A stretch of DNA of 64,000 nt, taken from NCBI RefSeq assembly GCF_020184175.1, contig NW_026083004.1, forward strand, positions 17,229 through 81,228, in the 5' to 3' direction. Of the stretch, positions 1 to 12,450 are shown piece after piece (the stretch's first letter is position 1; each line of letters begins with the position of its first letter). The notes beneath the pieces are model-generated. The model did not search any database, was not told the origin of the DNA, and saw only the letters and a program-made list of their open reading frames with translations. The translations under genes were made by a program, and so were the position numbers. The stretch comes from Aphis gossypii. Its lineage: Eukaryota; Arthropoda; Insecta; Hemiptera; Aphididae.

Positions 1-939
1 CATAACCACCTTTTTCATCAACCACTAGAAATTATATCCTAGGCTGACAAATCGTCTTCGTTCAGAATCGGTTTTCGTATACATGATAACTATCATTGGA
101 TTCAAATTTAACACTCCTATAATATATATAATGATCCATACGGCACCTAATGTACAGCAGAGCGGTACTCACTTGCCCGCTTTTTTTATATTAAAGGTGT
201 TCTCTGCATCGGTTGGTATATTGGATCTGTTATTAATCCAATATTTTGTCTGTATAACAGATAGCAGTGCTCTATAAAATAATAATTAAATTATATTTTT
301 TTTTACTTTTTCGTAGTATATCATAATTTATATAATTCACCCTTTTCGTCTTTTTCGATACGGTTTCTTTCTCCTTCTTCGGTTTTTACAGCTAACCTTT
401 TTCGATGTACTTTTTTTTGAGATGTTGTTGCAATATTATCCTATAATTAAAATAGACGATAAGCTGATGACGGTTTACAAATCAATTTTTCATAAAATTT
501 TAATAATTTTTTTAAAAAAAAAAAAAAAAATGTCTTTTAATTAAATAATTATATATATTGTGATAAAAAAAAAAAAAATGTTTTTTACTTACTTCGGACA
601 ATACAACCGACTCCTCCTCATCGCTTTTAAATGAGTAGCATGACATTTTTTCAAAATTAAATTAATTTTATTAAAAAAGTCTAGATTGTAAAATCTGTTG
701 AATATACTGATATACTGTATCGATGAGTCTCTTATACATGTAACCACTTCTACTCTACTCCTCCTCTTAAGTCAAAATAATCAGTTCAGCTAAACACTAA
801 CTAGAATAAATTTGAAAGGTTTTGTACATGTGACCTAGGTACGTCTTTTCATAATCGAAAAAATAGAATGTAATAACAAATGTGATTTGTATCTAAAAGA
901 ATGTAATTGACTTCTACATTTCAATGTCAGATTTGAAAG
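1..939. other. AT-rich spacer, no gene seen
   Basis: Low-complexity AT-rich sequence with several poly-A/poly-T runs (around 512-575). The only ATG ORF of note (83-277) is a short hydrophobic frame without family resemblance. I see no RNA gene, LTR or terminal repeat here. Confidence 0.6.
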
Positions 940-989
940 GTTATATAAAATTTAGCAAGGTACGTAAATTTAGCAAGGTAAGATTAAAA

Positions 990-1430
990 TTAAATAATTG
1001 GTCATAGTAAACATGAAATAGAAACTTATAGTCGAATTTCCTGTTTACCATGACACGTACGTATATTTTGGAGACTACGCCCAAATAGTTTAATATAAAA
1101 GCGATTGTGGTAGTATTAAGAATTAGACATACAGCTAGTTCAGTAGAAACACTATGTAGAAATCCGGTATATTACATTAGTTGGTTAGATTTAGAATAAT
1201 GAATATTTATATATTAAATAATTGGATTACGAACATAGTTTTAATAATCGTTTATATATATATATATAAAGATTAAAAAATATGTATTTAAATAATTGGT
1301 TATAGTAAATATGAATAGAAACGTATAGTCGAATTTCCTGTTTAACATGACACGTACGTATATTTTGGGGGACTACACCCAATAGTTTAATATAAAAATG
1401 GGTTGTGGTAGTATTAAGAATTAGACAAGT
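990..1430. repeat. Diverged direct repeat pair
   Basis: Two copies of a roughly 145-bp segment lie in the same orientation at about 990-1135 and 1285-1430. Both carry the shared block GACACGTACGTATATTTTGG and the block GTGGTAGTATTAAGAATTAGACA. The right copy continues into sequence with a polyadenylation-like AATAAAG (about 1518) and then ACGACAAAGTGGAC, which resembles an LTR end followed by a primer-binding region. The pair may therefore derive from a retrotransposon LTR. No matching TSD was found, so the LTR reading is only inference. Confidence 0.5.
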
Positions 1431-1649
1431 TAAGCCTCACTCACGCATAGACCGATGACATTGTTCTATACTTAACAATACATCGGGCTTGCTTTTATTA
1501 TATTCATTGTCTCAGTGAATAAAGAACTTTTAATTCAAACTTCCTACACATACGACAAAGTGGACTTCGTCGTTAAATCGTGCTGAACCATCTTCACCAA
1601 GACCGGTTCCTACAACTAGAAGCCAGTATATTTTTTTTCAAGCATCTCC

Positions 1650-2160
1650 ACCTCCAACGCTAACAGAATGTAAGTACTATTACTTTACTACTACTAACTA
1701 ACTACTTTAAATTAAATATTTACTATTATAATTTTCCACTATAAAAATGATTCCATTTAATAATGGTATTTTACATAATTGCACCACAATAGGTTCATTT
1801 AAATACATATGTAATTTGTATCAAAAATATAACATGTATTTGCGTTACATAAATAAATTAATTTTATTTTTTTTTTTTTTTTTTTTACACTACGTTAAAA
1901 AACGAAATGAAATATGTAATTTGTACCAGCCCTAAAATTGAGTATAGTACGAAACATTTTGAATAGTTCAAAAAGATTAGTGTGTAGTAGGTACAACATT
2001 TAAAAGTATGTCATTTATTATAATAATATATGTATAATTTTATATCTTCACATTTTTTTTTTCCAAACCACATACACACATACATCGTAAACAATATTTT
2101 GTGTTGTTACGTCTTATACACTTAATTATAGTTATTATTATTTTTGTTATAATCAGTTTA
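1650..2160. other. AT-rich spacer, no gene seen
   Basis: Poly-T/poly-A rich DNA. A 62-codon ATG frame at 1747-1935 is made of low-complexity sequence with a poly-Phe run and is not considered a gene. Confidence 0.5.
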
Positions 2161-2167
2161 GTTGTAG

Positions 2168-3851
2168 CAGTGCCGTAACTACCCTCCGTGGCGCCCTTGG
2201 CGAATTTTATTTTGGCGCTTACTTTTGTTTTATTTATAAGTATCTATAATTTTTATAAAATTGTAACATTCTTTAGTTATGTGTTAATAAAAATACTGCC
2301 ATATTTTTTAATATTTATTATTTAATTCAAATAGGATAGGTATTACAATAAATCATCATATGAAGCTTATTACAGTTGAGAAGTGCTAGGACTTGTTATA
2401 TTTTCCAAAATTAACTTGATCAGATGATGAACTAGAAGGGCGATTGTCAGATGAAGTTGAAATAGATAACCATTTTTTAATTTAATTCCTAATGGGCGTT
2501 CTTTTTTTCTCACGTTCCTTTTTTAATTTCTTAAATTCAGCCCCAGAAGGTTTTTTTGGAGGCATTCTGATAAATTAAAATATACTTAATTATAAATGTA
2601 TTAATGAAAATACTGATATATTTTGCATAAATGAACTTAATACTATTTTAGTATATTTAATTTGATCGAATTATTGTATTCAAGTCGATAATAATTAAAC
2701 TGATCAAAGTATATAAATTAGTGTTATGGTCCAACATAAATTTTATTTTGAAAAATACTGTCCTATAGTACAATATACTATGTACCTACGTAGTACTTTC
2801 GCCGATCATTTATATTTTAAAATTTTAAAAAAATGTGGTTAGTACACATATTTCTACTATTAATTAAGAATTATAAATTGTATTACTAAAATACTAATTA
2901 ATGCTTTCGAAAAATAAATAAATAATTTTTAATATTTAATCTCAATTATACGTAACTATATTTTTTTGCGTATTTTTTAAAAATTAAAATGCATATTTTT
3001 GCAATTTTTTATTGCATACCTACTAATTCTAGCACTGATAATAAGCAAACGAAACTAATAGATTATTTCGATTACAATTGAGATTTTACTAATATTAAAA
3101 TAAATAAAATAAGTTTAATAAAAATGTTCCTAATATGGACTAAGATATATCTTAGTATATTATATTAGTCCGTTTTTCCTAATTAGTAATTTACAAATAT
3201 GTGTATAATGTAATTGCAATACGTAATGAATTAAATTAAAAGAACATACTTGATAGTAGTTGATACAACCGTAGTTCAGCAATTTAGCACTGTTGCTCTT
3301 GTATCGAAAAACACTATTATACTGAAGAACTAGGAATAAACTAATAAAAAACGGAAATCGACTGGTGACTATACCGGTAAACGTAGGTATAGTGTATAGG
3401 TACTAATATTAATATAAAGATAAACTTTTATCTCTATTCTGTATATATAGATATTATAGTTAAAGTTGGGTATCTGCCGTCATATTAGTTAAATCTTAAA
3501 TAGTCGGGAAAGCCACGGTCGTTTGTGGTAATCATTATTATAGCCGTTCGTCGTTAGTGCCGATATGACTATACGTTTTATACACGCAAAAATAAAATGT
3601 ATTATATAATATACAATATATATAGGTATATCAATATTAATATGAATTTTTAAGTAGTCAACACTAATAAATAAACATCATCAGGCGCAATCCAGTACCT
3701 ATGTAATTTTTTGTGGATTACACATTTTACGCTTGACTTTAAATAATTTATAAAAAAAAAAATTGTATTCTCATATACACGGCCAGTGCGCCCCTTGCTT
3801 TACTGCGCCCTTGGCGAGCGCCCATGTGGCCAACCTCTGGTTACGGCACTG
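2168..3851 (-). mobile_element. hAT-like DNA transposon, non-autonomous remnant
   Basis: The left end reads CAGTGCCGTAACTACCC and the right end is its inverse, finishing GGTTACGGCACTG. The 8-bp flanks are AGTTGTAG (2160-2167) and GGTTGTAG (3852-3859), which match at 7 of 8 positions; 8-bp TSDs are the hAT signature. Both subterminal regions repeat the GCGCCCTTGGCGA motif. On the minus strand a start at 2565 opens with the peptide MPPKKPSGAEFKKLKKER, the usual N-terminal style of ZMYM/TTF-type hAT transposases. It stops after about 28 codons, and no catalytic or hAT dimerisation region survives, so the copy needs transposase in trans. Confidence 0.75.
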
Positions 3852-3859
3852 GGTTGTAG

Positions 3860-4345
3860 TAAATGTTCGGTATATACACTGAATATATTCTGTGGTATAT
3901 TTATATATATAAAATTATAAACAAAAAAATAGTTACTAGCTTTTTCTCGTTTCTTACAGAGTTTAGTTGATATAATAGTTATAAATTATGTTTTATTTTT
4001 TTAAAAAAATAGTATAATATACTTAACAAGAATTTACTTATTTAATATATATATATATAGAGTTTGTTTTACTTATATATTATATAGTATATATACATTT
4101 TATTATAATTATAATTTTAATAATGTGAACAATGTTACAAATTATAATTTTAGTAGGTACAGATTAGATAATGCCCCTTTTTAAAATTTATTTGGTGTGA
4201 ATTAAAACTTGAAAAGTGGACAAATTATTTTTTTTTTTTTTAGATGTGGTGTAATGAGATATAGTTTTTACATTACCTTTTTTATATTTAAAAAAAAAAA
4301 TTAAACGAATAAATATTTACCTATAATTTCAGATTTTTTTTTTTT
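3860..4345. other. AT-rich spacer upstream of small ORFs
   Basis: Almost pure A/T with TA-dinucleotide tracts (about 4040-4095). It ends with a splice-acceptor-like TAATTTCAG (4325-4333) followed by poly-T just before the ATG at 4352. Confidence 0.4.
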
Positions 4346-4351
4346 AAAAAA

Positions 4352-4672
4352 ATGGAATCTCCTCAAATCGTAGATCTCCGATCTTTGATAGAAGAATTAC
4401 ATTTAAAAGTTTTAGAAAACGAAAAAAGTGTTGATCAAGATAAAGAAAGAAAAAAAATAGATATAAGAGCTTTATATAAAAAGAATCATAATTTATATAA
4501 ACAAAAAATTATACATGTAGTTGAAATAGACAAGTTAAGAAATGAAAAAAGAAACATTTTATATGATTATAATTTTTCTTATTATATTGGTCTAAAATGT
4601 AATAGACGTATACGTTATCGTTCCTCAATTTTGAATAATCAACTAGAAGATTTAATAAATAAATTTGTTTAA
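4352..4672 (+). CDS. Small lysine-rich coiled-coil ORF, unknown
   Basis: Intact 106-codon ATG ORF. The first 60 residues are highly charged (Lys/Glu/Asp with regularly spaced Leu/Ile) and look like an amphipathic or coiled-coil helix; the C-terminal third carries YNFSYYIGLKCNRRIRYRSS and no recognisable domain. No signal peptide is visible. It lies 150 bp upstream of a second small charged ORF (4825-5031) on the same strand, and a splice-acceptor-like TTTCAG precedes it, so it may be an exon of a longer gene. A Polinton-type polymerase relic starts about 1.6 kb downstream, so membership of that element is possible but unproven. I do not recognise the family. Confidence 0.4.
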   Translation: MESPQIVDLRSLIEELHLKVLENEKSVDQDKERKKIDIRALYKKNHNLYKQKIIHVVEIDKLRNEKRNILYDYNFSYYIGLKCNRRIRYRSSILNNQLEDLINKFV

Positions 4673-4824
4673 ATAAATCTATTTTTTTTTTTTTAACCTA
4701 ATTTATATTATTTCTTTAATCTATTTTCCATTTTTTCTTTTTTATACACCTACTTGTATAGAAGGATTACTTTGTTCATAATAGCTTTTCCAAAACATAA
4801 AAAAAAATGTTTTTTTTTTAGAAA

Positions 4825-5031
4825 ATGGATTTACTTAACCATATCTTAATTGAAATTCATCGATTGGATGAGAAGGAAGTACAAAGTAAACACGAACAAA
4901 GAAAAACCATAATTTTAATCAAAAGAAAAATTAAAATATTAAGATATGAAAAATACTTAGCTAAAACACTTTTACAAGATATAAAAAAAAATAAAAATCT
5001 TAAAAGAGAATATAATAAATTTGAGAAATGA
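4825..5031 (+). CDS. Small lysine-rich ORF, unknown
   Basis: Intact 68-codon ATG ORF, nearly entirely charged helix with Lys/Arg/Glu/Gln and periodic Leu/Ile, no cysteine pairs and no membrane segment. A poly-T tract ending TTTTTAG sits immediately before the start, which could be a splice acceptor. It resembles the ORF at 4352-4672 in length class, composition and upstream poly-T context, but I could not establish a residue-by-residue relationship. Function unknown. Confidence 0.35.
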   Translation: MDLLNHILIEIHRLDEKEVQSKHEQRKTIILIKRKIKILRYEKYLAKTLLQDIKKNKNLKREYNKFEK

Positions 5032-5039
5032 AATATTGT

Positions 5040-6300
5040 GACGATCAGGGTAGGGTGACCATTTGCTAATCGTATTTGCATAAATTCGGCGGTATACAAA
5101 TATTGCGTGTGCGTGGGAAAGCCGACTTTGTCCCGTGGTTCCAAGTCCGCCGATCAACGACAATACCTGCCGGTGCGTAACGCACACACGCTCCCCTCTC
5201 ACATCTCCATGGTCTGGGCCACACCAACGAATTATGTATGATATAGGGATATCGGTCGATTAAGTTATATCTCCACATGCTCTCGCTTTGTCTCCCTCCT
5301 CCTACTGTCTCTGTCGTCGGTCGTCTGTTTCGTGCGTTCGTGGCCGATTAAGCCGACGGACACTTTTCTCCCGTACGCACGAACATCACCATGTTGGAGG
5401 AGTAGAGCGTCGCGATCGCCGGAGCGCCATCGGCCGGCACATATATCATGGAGCATAGTGGTAACGTACACAAATTTGTACATATTGTCTATTAGACACC
5501 GTGGCCGGTATCCCTATCCCTCGTATTATCTATTATTGCCCTATTGGCATATGTATTATTTATTATTATTGTCATATTGGTGGGTTCTTTATATTATTCT
5601 TACGGTGTTTTATTTATTCATTTCTGTCCGAGTTTTATGCCAATGGCTTTCTCGGCGCCCGCTTTCAAACAATATACTTAATGCTCTCTAACTTAAACAG
5701 TGTGTTATGATTTTTCTTCTTATTATTATTATTGGTATTATTCGTTCCCTCACTCCTAGTAACGAAGTGTGAAACAAAAATCCACGACGCTCCGACCTAT
5801 TTGGGTCTCGGCTCGTGGTTGGCGACCAATCGACCACATGACTCTCGAATCATGAACAATATGACTCGAGTTGTCACAATATTACTTGTTAATAAATATT
5901 ATGATTTGTATGGTTATGTTAGATTTCGAAAACAGACGTTAGCTTATCATCTGCATAGCGATTATTGTACATTATTGGAAGATCTAAATTTATTAACAGA
6001 ATCTTTTTGTTTGAATCTAAAATGCATTTTTTTTTTTAAATGTAAAACAAAAAAAACATACATTTAATATAAATATTATGTGTTTTTTATTATTTCAGTC
6101 TCATTATGAACAGAAATATAATAACAAAAAAACAGCGTATGACCACGATTGGAAGTGGACTTATTGAAATAGAAAGATTTAGAAAAGTTCAAAAACTTTC
6201 ATAATTAAGAACTGTGAAAATTATATAGATTACAAATTAATTTTTTAACTATATTTCACATGGGTTAATTTTAAAGTTAAAACAATCGTGTATTAAAACG
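5040..6300. other. GC-richer island with no convincing gene
   Basis: From about 5040 to 5480 the base composition jumps toward balanced GC (several CCG/CGG and CGCGATCGCCGG-like stretches), then falls back to AT-rich DNA. Overlapping ATG frames exist on both strands (for example 5332-5691 and 5732-6067), but none shows a family motif and several are mutually antisense. It could be the 5' region of an unrecognised element or an unannotated UTR. Confidence 0.4.
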
Positions 6301-6339
6301 TCGATCAAATTTAATTTACACGTTGACGCTACTTACACA

Positions 6340-9300
6340 CGTCCTATAACACATGATAAACAAGATGTGGCTTTTAAAACTTCGAATGTTTTAGCATGTA
6401 TTCATCCGATTTCGCTAGTTTGTTAAACACAAAGTTTGATAAAATATTAGCTGAAGAATCTGAATTTATTGCTAAAGGTCAGGATGGACCCTTGTTTCAA
6501 TAGATGAGTTACAGTTGAGAATCAATTTAGTAAATCCATTAAAAGGAGGTGCATATTTAGATTTACCTAAATTTATACGAGAAAAAAGGCTATTATAAAC
6601 GTTAAAAATAAAGATAAATACTGTTTTAAATATTCTATTCTAACCAAATATGATACGCGTTCTAATAAATCACGATTTAACCAAAATATTTTGATTTTCT
6701 TGAAAAAAAGAGTGGGTTAGATTTTAAATGTATTGATTTCCCAACACCAATAAATCAAATTAAAAAATTTGAACGTTTAATAATGTTTCAGTTAATGTTT
6801 ATAGTTTAAATAATAAAGGTACTATTTTCCCTCTATTTATAATAATAAAGAAGAAAAAAATCATTTTGATCTATTTTTTGTCCATAATCATAAAACATCA
6901 CATTATTGTTATATTAAAGATTTTTCAAGATTTATTAGAAGTCAGAAAACTAAAAATTGTTCTAAATTAATTATTTGTAAGAGGTGTTTTACAACTTTTG
7001 GAAATAAACCATGTAAAAGTAAACTTTTGGGTGAAACAGGATTAACTGAACATAAAAAAATGTGTAGTAAGAAAAATTAGGAAGACCGATAATGTTTGAA
7101 GAAGGAAAAGAAAATAAATTCATATTTTTTAAAAGTTATAAAAAAACTTCTAGAATACCATTTGTTATTTATGCTGACTTTGAATGTATTTTAAAACCTA
7201 AACAGACAAATGAATTCACTAAAACTAGTAAAACTTATATCACACATTTACATGAAATTATGAGTTATGCATTTTATGTAAAAGTTTACTATAATATTAT
7301 CACAGAAAAGTTAATGCAACAGTTTAAAATTCCAACAAACATAATATTTATAGAGGTATTGATGCGGCAAAAAATTTTATGGAAAATATGATTGATATTT
7401 CAAAAAAAATAAATGATATTTATCAAATTAATGTACCAATGATTACGTTGACTGAAAAGGAGGAAAAAGAATTTCAAATAGCAAAGGTTTGTAAAATATG
7501 TTTATTATCTTTTGAAGAAAATGAATTATTTAATTATATTAGAGATCACTGTCATATTACTGGTAAATATAGACAATGTATTTGTTTTAAATGTAATTTT
7601 GAAATAACCAACCCATCATTTGTTCCAATTTTTTTTCATAACTTATCATACGATAGTCACTTTATAATTCGAGAACTTGGTTTTGATGATAAGAATATAC
7701 ATGTTATTCCAAATTTTGTAGAAAAATATATATCTTTAGTAAAGAGTTGCTCCGAGATTTAGTATAAAATTCGTTGATACATTCCGTTATATGGCCTCCT
7801 CATTAAGCGAGCTTGCAAAAAATTTACTTGAAGATAAATCAAGGTTTAAAGAAACTTTAAAATTATTTTCTAATAAAACATTTGATTTAGTCATACGAAA
7901 AGGGGTTTCCTTCTTATGAGTATTTGATAGTTGGAGTAAATTAAACGAAACTCGATTACCTTCAAAATCTGCATTTTATAACTCTTTAAAAAATGAAGAA
8001 ATTAATAATAATGATTATTCTCATGCTAAAAAAATTTGGAAAGTATTTAATATTAAAACTTTGGGTGAGTATAGTGATCTTTATTTGAAAACTGATGTCA
8101 CCATACTAACGGATGTGTTCGAAAATTTTAGAGATTTATGTTTATCTACTCTTAGTCTAGATCCTGCTCATTATATGACTGCTCCAGGATTTGCTTTCGA
8201 TTGTATGCATAAATATACTAAGGTTAAATTAAAAAAATTGACTGATTATAACATGCTTTTATATTTTGAATCCTCAATCAGAGGGGGTATCTGTCAATCA
8301 GTTAAAAGATATGCTAAAGCAAACATACCAAACATTAAAGGTTTGAACTATAATCCTAATAAATCAATTTCATGGATTACATATCTTGATTGTGTAAATT
8401 TATATGGAAAATCGATGTTAACTGAGCTACCTTTCAAAGATTTCGAATGGGTTGATGACTTGAACATAGATGTTACTAAAATTCCTGATGATTCAAAAGT
8501 CGGATATATATTAGAAGTTGATATTGATTATCCTGAATATTTACATGAAAAACATAGCTTTCCCGTTTTTACCTTTAAACGAATGTCCTCCAAATTCAAA
8601 AGTTAAAAAATTATTTACTACTTTATCATCAAAAAAAATATATATCACACTATAAAAATTTAAAACAAGCAATTGCTAATGGTCTTAAATTAGTAAAAAT
8701 TCATCGAGCAATCAAATTTTCACAGAGTAAATGGATGGCCTCATATATCGAACTATGTACGAGAATGAGGAGAGAAGCTAAAAATAGATTTGAAAAAGAT
8801 TTTTGGAAATTATTAATTAATAGCGTTTTTGGTAAATGTATGGAGAATGTTCGAACTAGAGTTTCTTTAAAACTGGTTACATCAGATAACAAGCAAATAA
8901 ATTGATGATGAAAAATACTTTTAAAGATAGAACTATATACTCTGAAAATCTTATGGCTATTCACCAACATAAGGAAACTATCAAATTCGATAAAGCAATT
9001 TATGTAGGGTCTGCAATTTTAGATGTCTCGAAAACATTTATGTATGGTTTTCATTATAATGTAATGAAAAATAAATATAATAATAAAATACGATTATTGT
9101 ACTCGGATACAGATTCTTTGATATATAATATTCGAACATTTAATTTTTTTGATGATATTAGATATGATTTATTTCCGTATATTGATACATCAAACTATCC
9201 AAAAGATCATTATTGTTTTAGCGAAAATCATAAAAATCAACCTGGTTATTTCAAAGATGAAATGGGAGGAAAAATTTTAAAAGAATTTGTTTCATTAAGA

Positions 9301-9609
9301 CCGAAATTATATGCTTACAAGACTGAAAACAACGATGAGGTTAAAAAAGCTAAAGGTGTAAAAAAATATGTAATTAATCAACATATGTATTTTAAAAATT
9401 ATATAGAAGTATTAAATGCGTGCATAAACCATATCTCTCTTGATAATAAACAAACTTGTAAAAACATGAATTTTATTCAATCGAATAAACATGTTGTTTA
9501 TTCTAAAAAAATGAATAAGCTTGTACTAAGTGGTAACCATGATAAACGTTTTATTACAAATGATGGGGTTAATTCACTAGCATACGAACATTATAAATTA
9601 AAAAAATAA
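6340..9609 (+). pseudogene. Polinton/Maverick protein-primed DNA polymerase B, broken
   Basis: Family B (DNA_pol_B_2 type) DNA polymerase of the kind carried by Polinton/Maverick elements, split over several frames. Pieces in order: degenerate N-terminal region with a C2H2-like cysteine/histidine stretch (about 6600-7065); exonuclease motif YADFECIL (about 7160); HCHITGKYRQ with paired cysteines (7500-7610); FHNLSYDSHFIIREL exonuclease motif (7640-7680); polymerase motif A YLDCVNLYGKSM (about 8385); motif B with NSVFGK (about 8820); motif C YSDTDSL (about 9100). The best intact stretches are 8061-8606 and 8902-9609. Stops and frame changes near 7390, 7762, 8606 and 8900 make it non-functional as read. 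A matching integrase relic follows on the opposite strand. Confidence 0.85.
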
Positions 9610-9839
9610 TTATTCTAATATTCACTATGTTTAAGAGAATCGATATTAAATGTTTTTTCCACACTATCTAGTGATAATAATTATTTCTAAAATTTAAATT
9701 ATTATCATCAGTAGATTTCGTTCAAAGTGAAAGGAAAACATTATATGAACAACTAAAATAATTTAATTTAATACTGCTTTTTTTAGTTTTTATAAAAAGG
9801 TGAAATATATAAAACAATTTTATTTAATAATATTTTTCG

Positions 9840-10322
9840 ATAATTATAAATAATTTTTTATATTTTGTTATACCAATTCCATGTACCTGTTGCAGTAAAA
9901 TGTTTGTATATATTATTTTTTAGAGTTTGTATAAGACGTTCTCCAATTGAACACTTGATAACGCTATACGTACTATAATGTCTAATTTTATTTTTTTTCA
10001 TTTACTGTTGAAATTAATTATTATAAAATTATGTACCATTATCTGTTTGTAATAATTTTGGATTAGCTTGTTTTATATATTAAACATACATTTTGTACAT
10101 TCTTTTCCTGTTTTATTTTTCAATGATTCTACCCATACATATTTCGTATATGTATCTATAACAACTAAAATATACTTAAAACCAAGATTGTGTTTAGAAT
10201 GAAATTGCATATCCATCAAATCAGCTTGCCAAAGTTCATCTTTAAATCACGTTATTATACTACGTCTTGGAAATACTTTTCTTGCAGGTCGATGTAGCTC
10301 ATTAGCTAAACCCTCTAATGTA
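9840..10322 (-). pseudogene. Polinton-type integrase, catalytic part, broken
   Basis: Reading the minus strand from 10322, the degenerate frame gives motifs DELWQADLMDMQ, FKYILVVIDTYTKYVWVESL and, further on, RLIQTLKNNIYKHFTATGTW. These are typical of the DDE catalytic core of Polinton/Maverick retroviral-like integrases. Stops interrupt it, the chromodomain expected at its C-terminus is absent, and its N-terminal side is cut at 10322 by hAT-like sequence. Convergent orientation relative to the polymerase is seen here and again at 11797-12732, which supports a single original element layout. Confidence 0.75.
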
Positions 10323-11300
10323 GACCAGAGCCGTACCTAGGGTGAGGCGAGCGAGGCGTTTGCCTTGGGCGCCTGATGCTGGAGGGCGCAAAAATATCAA
10401 ATGATTAACTTAGGAAAAAATATTATTGACAGTATAATATTTTTTCATTACTACCCAAAATCCGTAAACATAATGTTTATTTTTAGTTAGTATATTTATT
10501 TTTTCCCGAAATTACAACGACATTGATCGCCGATAGATAGTATATACCATTATTAGTATTTATTATTAGTTATATATTTTGTTATTAGTAGTATATTATA
10601 TTATCTTTATTTTCTGTTTAATCGACGAATCGATCGACGTACATGTTTAATATCTACATTATATAAATCATTTATATCTTTATTCAGTTACTCAGTTGAT
10701 ACGTACGATACATCATGCATCAGTTTATAGATAGTGAACAAATGTTGTGTATTTATTACTATTTTAATAATTTGACTTAGTATTCGATGATCACTTGTTA
10801 AGGCATACCTACGTGTAGCTTTTTATTTATTTTTTTCGAATAAGATTATAAGAAACAGGTACTTTGTTACTTATTATAAATTATTTATACTAAATTAATA
10901 TATTTTTAAACTATACCAGATAGTTTTATAATTAAAAAATCATTATGAATATAAAAAGAAACGAAGTGGAGCAGAGAATAGAAGTATTAAAAAAAAAAAA
11001 GCAAATGAAGACGTACAACTGTCAAAAAAAATGAAAGACTGGTTTTCTAGAGGTTCTGGTTCAAATGAAAAATCAGTTGGATTAGTGTCAAACTCGAAAG
11101 AATATCAAGAAAATAAAGGTTAGTTTTTGTTTTCTAATTAAAAGTTAAGGTAGTAAAACTGTAATGCTGCTCCGAATTTCTTCAAAGTAGTACCAAAAGA
11201 TGCAGTTCGTATTTATAATTATTTAAACAATTTTTACAATTTCGGTGATTTTATACAATATGTTATCTATACGTCAATTATTATCGTATGTAATTATCAG
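10323..11300 (+). mobile_element. hAT-like fragment interrupting Polinton integrase
   Basis: Begins CAGAGCCGTACCTAGGGT, close in style to the 2168-3851 termini, with an adjacent TTGCCTTGGGCGCC motif also shared with that element. A plus-strand frame near 10949-11125 encodes KKKRSGAENRS and LSKKMKDWFSRGS, an N-terminal hAT (ZMYM-like) transposase signature, ending at a possible splice donor GTTAGT. No matching right terminus was found; instead another hAT-style end, CAGTAGCGGCTCGTGAG, begins near 11292. The fragment is probably truncated. Confidence 0.5.
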
Positions 11301-11629
11301 TAGCGGCTCGTGAGTTAATATTCTGGGGAGACTTAAAATTATTTAACATAAACTACGTACAACAACGAACAAGAAAAACCCTGTTATTGAAAATCTAATA
11401 ATATTATAGTATTACATATTTAGTTAATATTTTTAAGTTTAATTTGATTTTTTTGTTCGTAAGTTAAGGTATTAAAATCACTAGTTAATAATATGTCTAT
11501 TATATTGTCTTTTTGCATTTTTAAAATAATTAGAAATATAACAAATATCAAATAGAAGATAGTATAAAACCCTGTAGTAAACGTGTTTATTTTATTAATC
11601 ATAAAAATGCATTAAATTATGACAGCGAC

Positions 11630-11795
11630 TAAGAACGGCGCGTGGTACGGCAATTATTGTCGTGAACCCAGTCTCAATAGAGTCTATAATACGCAGCTTA
11701 TTCTCCCTGCCCCCTCCGGCCATCCATCAAACCGGCCGTACCATTTTACATGTTATGATTGAGACTGTCGGGCGGCAGTTTCACTGTATACTGAT
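11630..11795. other. GC-richer insert between hAT debris and second Polinton piece
   Basis: About 165 bp of balanced base composition containing the inverted motif AGTCTCAAT ... ATTGAGACT. Its right edge abuts the polymerase motif C of the next Polinton fragment. Origin unknown; probably the end of a mobile element. Confidence 0.3.
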
Positions 11796-11796
11796 G

Positions 11797-12297
11797 ATAC
11801 AGATTCTTTGATATATAATATTCGAACATTTAATTTTTTTGATGATATTAGATATGATTTATTTCCGTATTTTGATACATCAAACTATCCAAAAGATCAT
11901 TATTGTTTTAGCGAAAATCATAAAAATCAACCTGGTTATTTCAAAGATAAAATGGGAGGAAAATTTTAAAAGAATTTGTTTCATTAAGACCGAAATTATA
12001 TGCTTACAAGACTGAAAACAACGATGAGGTTAAAAAAGCTAAAGGTGTAAAAAATATGTAATTAATCAACATATGTATTTTAAAAATTATATTGAAGTAT
12101 TAAATGCGTACATAAACCATATCTCTCTTGATAATAAACAAACTTGTAGAAACATGAATTTTATTCAATCGAATAAACATGTTGTTCATTCTAAAACAAT
12201 GAATAAGCTTGTACTAAGTGGTAACGATGATAAACGTTTTATAACAAACGATGGGATTAATTCACTAGCATACGAACATTATAAATTAAAAAAATAA
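11797..12297 (+). pseudogene. Second Polinton polymerase B fragment (C-terminal)
   Basis: Near-identical at nucleotide level to 9104-9606 of the first copy, starting within motif C (DTDSLIYNI) and running to the same stop. Single-base losses near 11966 and 12052 break the frame relative to the first copy; the remaining open part is 12073-12297. The similarity continues about 150 bp past the stop, so this is a duplicated element segment rather than a processed gene copy. Confidence 0.8.
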
Positions 12298-12450
12298 TTA
12301 TTCTAATATTCACTATGTTTAAGAGAATCGATATTAAGTATTTTTTCCACGCTATCTAGTGATAATAATTATTTCTAAAATTTAAATTATTATCATCAGT
12401 AGGTGTCGTTCAAAGTGAAAGGAAAACATTATATGAATAACTAAAATAAT

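Noticed and set aside
83..277. 64-codon ATG frame on +
   Set aside because: Hydrophobic, low complexity, no motif, no splice or promoter context.
1340..1640. Full solo LTR around 1.34-1.64 kb
   Set aside because: LTR-like polyadenylation and primer-site features are suggestive, but no inverted ends or target duplication could be matched.
5265..5691. Overlapping ORFs on both strands in the GC-richer island
   Set aside because: Mutually antisense, no family motifs; open frames are expected in GC-richer DNA with fewer TAA/TAG codons.
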